Assembly (NCBI RefSeq): GCF_042685085.1
Contig: NZ_JBHUMM010000037.1
Span: 124,001-188,000 of the forward strand
Reading direction: 5' to 3'
Origin: Marinicrinis sediminis
GTDB taxonomy: Bacteria; Bacillota; Bacilli; Paenibacillales; KCTC-33676
DNA: 64,000 nucleotides
Part shown: in pieces, positions 59,220 to 64,000 of the stretch
Layout: each line of letters starts with the position of its first letter
How positions within the stretch are numbered: the stretch's first letter is position 1
The notes under the pieces: generated by a model
Database searches by the model: none
Told to the model about the DNA's origin: nothing
What the model saw: the letters and a program-made list of their open reading frames with translations, nothing else
Translations under genes and position numbers: made by a program

Positions 59220-62200
59220 TTATGGCATCTCGATCACTTCGCCACTGTCAAACAAATACAAATAGGCTTGGTGTATCGGCTCCCTGATGATATCCTGCAG
59301 CGCCTTGCGGTAAAGCTGGATCTGAATGCGGTACCGCTCCTGCAGCTGCTCAGGGCTTGTTCTCGCCAGGGTATCCGTCTTGTAATCGATCAGCACCCAG
59401 CCGCCGTCTCCATCCTCGAACAGACAGTCTACGACCCCTTGAATCAATACCGGTTCGGCCCGCATATGCGCTTCCTCTATATCATAAACCTCTCCCGACT
59501 TGAGCAGATAGCTGAACGGCAGCTCCCGATAAACCTGCTTGCTCTCCATTAGTCTTCTGCCTACCTCATGCCGGAAAAATCCCGTAATTTCATTCAACTC
59601 AACCGCATCATGTTGGGAGCGATGGATCAGCCGTTTGTGAAGCATCATCGCCAGCGTTTCCTGCACCACCTGCTCATCGACCGTCCCCTGAAGAGGAATA
59701 TGCTGCATAACCGCATGATACAGCGTTCCGCGCTCTACAGCGGTCATCCCGGCTTCTTCCTTGAAGCGGGGTCTTCTGAGCAGTCGGCCCGTCTGGGTTT
59801 TCGGTGTAAAAGAACCTCTATCTTCATCCCAGTCCAGTTCCACGGCGGAATCGTGGGGTTCATGATGGAGCTCGGCCATTCGCTTCATTTCCGTGACCGA
59901 CGTTTTGGCAAACAGCTCTGCCGCCCGGCGATTCGGATCGGTCCATCCAAGCCGCTCACCAACTTCTGCCTGCAGCCCACCGCTCATGTGCGGCAGCGGA
60001 GAAGCCGATTTGAGACTGTCCATAATCGTTTGGGTGCGATCCTCCAGCGCCGCAGCGGCCTGGAGAAATTGCTGGGCATCCAGCAGATGCACCCGCCAGC
60101 TGGATCGATCATCCGTCGCTTCTCTGCAAGCCCCCTGCTGGAAGCCGGAAGAATGGGTGCCCTCTGAGGAAGCCAGACGATTCAACAATCCTTCCCCGGC
60201 GGGATGACGCATCAGGGCTGGTCCGAGCCAGTCCAGATAGGTCTGGGCTCTCGCCAGCCTCCCCTGCTCCAGCGGGAGGGTCTCCAGTTGCCGTGCCGTG
60301 GCCCATTTTTCAATGTGTCGGTCCAGTTGTCTAACTGTGCCGACCAGATACAGCTTTTCCTTCGCTCTCGTTAACGCGACGTACAGCACACGCATTTCCT
60401 CGGCCAGCATTTCCCATCTCAGCTTGCGCTTGATCGCCAGATTCGGCAGCGAAGGATAGCTGACCCGATGCGCCAGATCAACAAACTTCGGTCCAAAGCC
60501 GAGCTCTTTATGCAAGATAAAATGACCGTTCAGGTCCTGCTGGTTGAACTTCTTGCCCAATCCCGCCACAAATACGACAGGAAACTCCAGCCCCTTGCTC
60601 TTGTGGATGGACATGATGCGGACCACATCTTCTTGTTCTCCGAGTGCACGAGCAGTGCCCAGGTCACCGCCGGAATCCAGCATTTTTTCAATGAAACGCA
60701 AAAATCGGAACAATCCCCGAAAGGAAGTAGACTCATATTGCTTGGCCCGGTCAAACAACGCTCTCAGATTCGCCTGCCGCTGTGTGCCACCCGGAAATCC
60801 GCCAACCATGTCATAGTAGCCGGTTCTCCGGTATATATCCGTTACCAGCTGAGAGACCGTCTGGGTCTTCGAAGCATCCCGCCACCGTTCCAAATCAGCC
60901 AGGAAGCGGCCCAGTTTGCCTTTCAGTTCCGGAGAGAGCGGCGCGTCATCACGTGCGGACGCCACCACAGCATCAAACATCTGCCCGCTCGGAACATGAA
61001 TCCGAAGTTGAGCGAGTTCTTCTGCATTCAGCTCATACACCGGTGAGCGGAGAACGGCTGCGATCGGAATATCCTGATACGGATTGTCGATCACCTTCAG
61101 CAGGGAAAGCATGAACTCCACCTCTCCTGCTGAGAAATACCCCGCGTTCAGATCCGCATAGCAAGGAATGGAAGCCTGCCGGAATTCCTCCATCAATAAG
61201 GGGGCCCAGCTCTGAGTGGCGCGCATCAAAATGACAATATCCCGGTACGTAGCGGGACGCTTGCCCTTCAACTTGCGGTCATACACCATAAACGGCTCGC
61301 CGTCTGTACCCACTAGCCTCCGTATCTGCATGGCCATCAGCTTTGCTTCCATTTGCGCCGTTTCCATTTCGCCGGCCTCAGGTTTCTGTGCCTCCTGTGC
61401 AAGGCCCAGAGAATTCGATGCTGCTTCATTCCCGTCTTCATCCGGTTCAATCGAATCGTCTGCTTCCTCGGCTGCGCCATCGCGCTCCAGCAACAACCAT
61501 TCCGTATCGAACGTACCCTCCTCATCAAGCGGATAATCTGCACCCGGCACCAGCTCGGCCTGCTTGTCGTACGCAATTTCGGCAATCCCTTCGTTCATGA
61601 GCTGCCGAAAAACGTAATTGACCGCATCAAGCACCTCGTGACGGCTTCTGAAATTGCGTGAGAGATCAATCTTCTCGCCCTCTGTCACGCTGCCTGATGG
61701 CAGATCGGACGGCTCCTGTGCCGCGGAGCGGTAGCTGCGATACTTTGCCAGAAACAGAGACGGCTCGGCTAACCGGAAACGATAAATGCTCTGCTTGACA
61801 TCCCCCACCATAAATCGGTTGCCCGGCGCTGGCTTGGCAATAAGCTGTAAAATGGTTTCCTGCACGCGATTCGTATCCTGATATTCATCGATCAAAATCT
61901 CTACAAAGTGAGACTGGTACGTAAGAGCCACCGAAGAAGGCAAGACGTCCTTCCCTGCGGTTTCCTCTTCGCGAAGTATAGCCAGCGCAAAATGCTCCAA
62001 GTCATTAAAATCGACGATATTCCGTTCCCGCTTAGCCTCCTGGAAACGGTCAGCGAACGACAGCACGAGTCCGGACAGCACCTCCATCAGCGGAGCCAGT
62101 TGTTCCATTTCGTGCATGTACTGCTCCCTCGTTCGCTCGAAGAGCTGTTCCTTTAGCTTGGCCATCGTTTCCTTGGCCTGATCGCGAAGCTTTTTTGCCT

Positions 62201-63155
62201 TTTCCTGCAACGTTTTATCATACTCATCTCCGCGAATAGCCTGGAGTCTGGCAAACACATTTTGCTGGAAAGCTGCATGAAGCGTATCCCAGTCCTCTCC
62301 CTTATTCGGGTCAGCGAGGTTCATCAGACGCTGAAGGTCTTGCAGTTCCTGCTCCAGCTGTTCCTTGTATGGCAAAGGGCCAGCGGGCTTCTGGCATAAA
62401 AGGAGGGCCGATTTCAGTCCATCCGTTGCCTGTTCCAGCTGCAACCTCATATCCAGCCGCAAGCTATTCAGCCATTGTTCCCCGTCTGCCGCTCCCGCTG
62501 AGCCAAATGCGCGAGCTGTCTCTGTCACCCACCCAGTCGGGTCCGGATGGCTGCGGGCAAAATCATAGATTTGCTCTACAAGAAAATAAAGCCCCTCATC
62601 ACTGCGTTCGGAACTGTAGCGATCCACAAATGCCCAAAAGGGGGCTTGCAGATCTTCGGCAAATTCCTCGTACTTCGCCTCAAACAGTTCCTCCATCACC
62701 TCTCGACGGATCAATTCGATCTCCGTTTCGTTGGCGATGCGAAACTTGGGGTCCAGTTGCAGCTGTTGAATATGCTTGCGCACCACATCGAGGCAAAAGG
62801 AATGAAGCGTCGTGATGGGAGCCCGATGAATCAAGGCGATTTGTCTGCGAATATGCTCATATTCTGGCAAGCCGGCTTTCTCTTCGTCCAAGCGGCTCTC
62901 CAGCGCTTCACGAATACGCTGTCTCATCTCATCGGCAGCGGCTTTCGTAAAGGTGGCTACGAGCAATCGATCGACATCGACAGGATCATCGGGATTGGTG
63001 ATGGTGCGAATGATCCGTTCCACAAGGACCGCTGTCTTCCCCGATCCCGCCGCCGCTGCCACAAGCAGATCATGACCTCTGGTGGCAATAGCCCGCCACT
63101 GATCATCCGTCCATATGCTGTTTTCCGGCCTGGTCAGCCTGTTTCCCGTCTCCAT
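59220..63155 (-). CDS. addA: Helicase-nuclease AddAB, subunit AddA
   Basis: 1311 residues. UvrD-like helicase motifs are clear: Walker A AAAAGSGKTAVLVERI near residue 35, ILIDEYQDTN (motif II), VGDVKQSIYRFR (motif III), SIHKSKGLEFPVVFVAG and VALTRAKEKLYLVG. The C-terminal RecB-type nuclease has the catalytic GWVLIDYKTDTL. AddAB processes double-strand breaks up to Chi sites for RecA. The ATG shares one base with the addB stop (TAATG). Length is slightly longer than B. subtilis AddA. Confidence 0.97.
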   Translation of the reverse strand: METGNRLTRPENSIWTDDQWRAIATRGHDLLVAAAAGSGKTAVLVERIIRTITNPDDPVDVDRLLVATFTKAAADEMRQRIREALESRLDEEKAGLPEYEHIRRQIALIHRAPITTLHSFCLDVVRKHIQQLQLDPKFRIANETEIELIRREVMEELFEAKYEEFAEDLQAPFWAFVDRYSSERSDEGLYFLVEQIYDFARSHPDPTGWVTETARAFGSAGAADGEQWLNSLRLDMRLQLEQATDGLKSALLLCQKPAGPLPYKEQLEQELQDLQRLMNLADPNKGEDWDTLHAAFQQNVFARLQAIRGDEYDKTLQEKAKKLRDQAKETMAKLKEQLFERTREQYMHEMEQLAPLMEVLSGLVLSFADRFQEAKRERNIVDFNDLEHFALAILREEETAGKDVLPSSVALTYQSHFVEILIDEYQDTNRVQETILQLIAKPAPGNRFMVGDVKQSIYRFRLAEPSLFLAKYRSYRSAAQEPSDLPSGSVTEGEKIDLSRNFRSRHEVLDAVNYVFRQLMNEGIAEIAYDKQAELVPGADYPLDEEGTFDTEWLLLERDGAAEEADDSIEPDEDGNEAASNSLGLAQEAQKPEAGEMETAQMEAKLMAMQIRRLVGTDGEPFMVYDRKLKGKRPATYRDIVILMRATQSWAPLLMEEFRQASIPCYADLNAGYFSAGEVEFMLSLLKVIDNPYQDIPIAAVLRSPVYELNAEELAQLRIHVPSGQMFDAVVASARDDAPLSPELKGKLGRFLADLERWRDASKTQTVSQLVTDIYRRTGYYDMVGGFPGGTQRQANLRALFDRAKQYESTSFRGLFRFLRFIEKMLDSGGDLGTARALGEQEDVVRIMSIHKSKGLEFPVVFVAGLGKKFNQQDLNGHFILHKELGFGPKFVDLAHRVSYPSLPNLAIKRKLRWEMLAEEMRVLYVALTRAKEKLYLVGTVRQLDRHIEKWATARQLETLPLEQGRLARAQTYLDWLGPALMRHPAGEGLLNRLASSEGTHSSGFQQGACREATDDRSSWRVHLLDAQQFLQAAAALEDRTQTIMDSLKSASPLPHMSGGLQAEVGERLGWTDPNRRAAELFAKTSVTEMKRMAELHHEPHDSAVELDWDEDRGSFTPKTQTGRLLRRPRFKEEAGMTAVERGTLYHAVMQHIPLQGTVDEQVVQETLAMMLHKRLIHRSQHDAVELNEITGFFRHEVGRRLMESKQVYRELPFSYLLKSGEVYDIEEAHMRAEPVLIQGVVDCLFEDGDGGWVLIDYKTDTLARTSPEQLQERYRIQIQLYRKALQDIIREPIHQAYLYLFDSGEVIEMP

Positions 63156-64000
63156 TACCGATCACCTGCCTCTCCTTCTGATGGGTCCAGCTGTACTTTC
63201 GCCCACACTTCCTCACGCTGCAGGCCATACAGCGAACGATAGTCATTTTGCTCAAACAATGGATCGAACTGGCAGACTGCGTGATACGGGCAAAATTGAC
63301 ATGGCGTTTTTTTGCCGAATTTGATCGGCTCAATACCGACCTCACCGTCCAGAATGCGCTCTCCCATCTCCTTGATCTGTCCCCGAATATATGAGCGTAC
63401 TTGCTCCCACTGATCCAGGCTAAAGACAGAAGACGACTTGTAGAACGCACCGTCCGCCTTTACCGCAACAGGCAGCATGTCCGAATGCCCCTTGTCAAGC
63501 TGCTGGTCCATCTTCTGCACAACCTCCAGATCGGACAGCACCAGCCCCTTCATTTTGAATCGCTTGAAAATTTCCGTACGCGCCTCGTCCGCATTCAGGC
63601 CGTTCTGCTTTTGCAGCATGGGATGATGGACATGGAAATACAGCACGCCTGCCGGGTCTGCTTCTTGGCCAAGCCACTGCTGGGCATGCGTGACGACCAC
63701 ATCCAGATACGTCAGCAGCTGCAAGGAGAGGCCATAATACACTTCGGGCAGAAGCAGAGATCGGGAGCTGGATTTGTAATCAATGACTCTCAGCAACAGC
63801 TTGCCATCCCCCTGTGCCATATCTACACGGTCAATTCGTCCGAGAAGCTCCACCTGACCGCCATTTTCCAGATCAAATACCAGTGGAGGCAACGCCTGAT
63901 TGGGCCCAAATCCGATCTCCATGCCCACTGGTGAAAACGAGCCTCTGCGCGCCTGTTCCCCCAGTACAGCGGATGCCTTGCCGACAATTTCTTTCAGCTT
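63155..64000 (-). CDS. addB: Helicase-nuclease AddAB, subunit AddB (C-terminal part, cut by window edge)
   Basis: The last 281 codons are in the window; the frame is open to the high-coordinate edge. The nuclease core DRVDMAQGDGKLLLRVIDYK is present, and the C-terminal cysteines in CQFCPYHAVCQFD are three of the four ligands of the AddB iron-sulfur cluster, the fourth lying upstream. It precedes addA with a one-base overlap. Confidence 0.95.
   Translation of the reverse strand, partial: KLKEIVGKASAVLGEQARRGSFSPVGMEIGFGPNQALPPLVFDLENGGQVELLGRIDRVDMAQGDGKLLLRVIDYKSSSRSLLLPEVYYGLSLQLLTYLDVVVTHAQQWLGQEADPAGVLYFHVHHPMLQKQNGLNADEARTEIFKRFKMKGLVLSDLEVVQKMDQQLDKGHSDMLPVAVKADGAFYKSSSVFSLDQWEQVRSYIRGQIKEMGERILDGEVGIEPIKFGKKTPCQFCPYHAVCQFDPLFEQNDYRSLYGLQREEVWAKVQLDPSEGEAGDR

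Overview
The window looks like a chromosomal segment of a spore-forming, low-to-mid GC Firmicute, most likely Paenibacillus or a close relative. It carries the conserved rpsU-yqeY ... yqeZ-floA ... yqfC-yqfD-phoH-pgpH-ybeY-dgkA-cdd-era-yqzL-recO-glyQ-glyS-ppsR string known from Bacillus subtilis, a glycine T-box leader, sporulation genes, S-layer-homology proteins, strong AGGAGG ribosome binding sites and frequent GTG/TTG starts. No rRNA, tRNA, CRISPR array, transposase or phage gene was seen.

Layout. (1) 1-12256, all on the minus strand: housekeeping string from yqfC down to glyQS and the start of ppsR. It holds YqfC/YqfD (sporulation), PhoH, the 7TM-HD phosphodiesterase PgpH, YbeY, DgkA, Cdd, Era, YqzL and RecO. 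glyQS has its own promoter and T-box. A hexanucleotide repeat tract lies between era and cdd. (2) 12257-21737, plus strand: an intruding block. A compact promoter-hairpin unit (candidate small RNA) is followed by a duplicated pair: an SLH-domain protein with a broken partner, then a second SLH protein translationally coupled to a 2116-residue secreted multi-domain protein. (3) 21767-24949, minus: an Arg/Asp-repeat membrane protein, flotillin FloA and NfeD. (4) 25117-28127, minus: ABC ATPase, an FtsX-like permease with a histidine-rich extracytoplasmic stretch, and a lipoprotein with a DUF3299-like C-terminus, probably metal-linked. (5) 28226-31739, minus: alkaline phosphatase behind a Pho-box-like promoter, then pyrD and pyrK. 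(6) 31931-45552, minus: a ten-gene siderophore operon under Fur-like boxes. (7) 46131-49506, minus: MATE pump, MerR regulator, yqeY, rpsU, hinT. (8) 49611-54143: malic enzyme and a GGDEF-EAL protein on plus, a Gly/Tyr-rich protein on minus, two small plus-strand genes. (9) 54306-64000, minus: sbcC, sbcD, addA and the 3' part of addB.

The most interesting system is the siderophore operon. It contains a complete petrobactin-type set (AsbA and AsbB NIS synthetases, AsbC adenylating enzyme, an AsbD carrier fused to AsbE, AsbF 3-dehydroshikimate dehydratase). Interleaved are four genes of the rhizobactin/schizokinen type (diaminobutyrate aminotransferase and decarboxylase making 1,3-diaminopropane, an amine N-hydroxylase and an N-hydroxyamine acetyltransferase). 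The logical product is a citrate siderophore with one 3,4-dihydroxybenzoyl arm and one acetyl-hydroxamate arm, both on 1,3-diaminopropane. I know of no described siderophore or cluster of exactly this make-up, but could not search. Upstream, a 578-base gene-free region holds three Fur-like boxes, a 30-bp tandem repeat and an intrinsic terminator, suggesting an additional iron-regulated small RNA.
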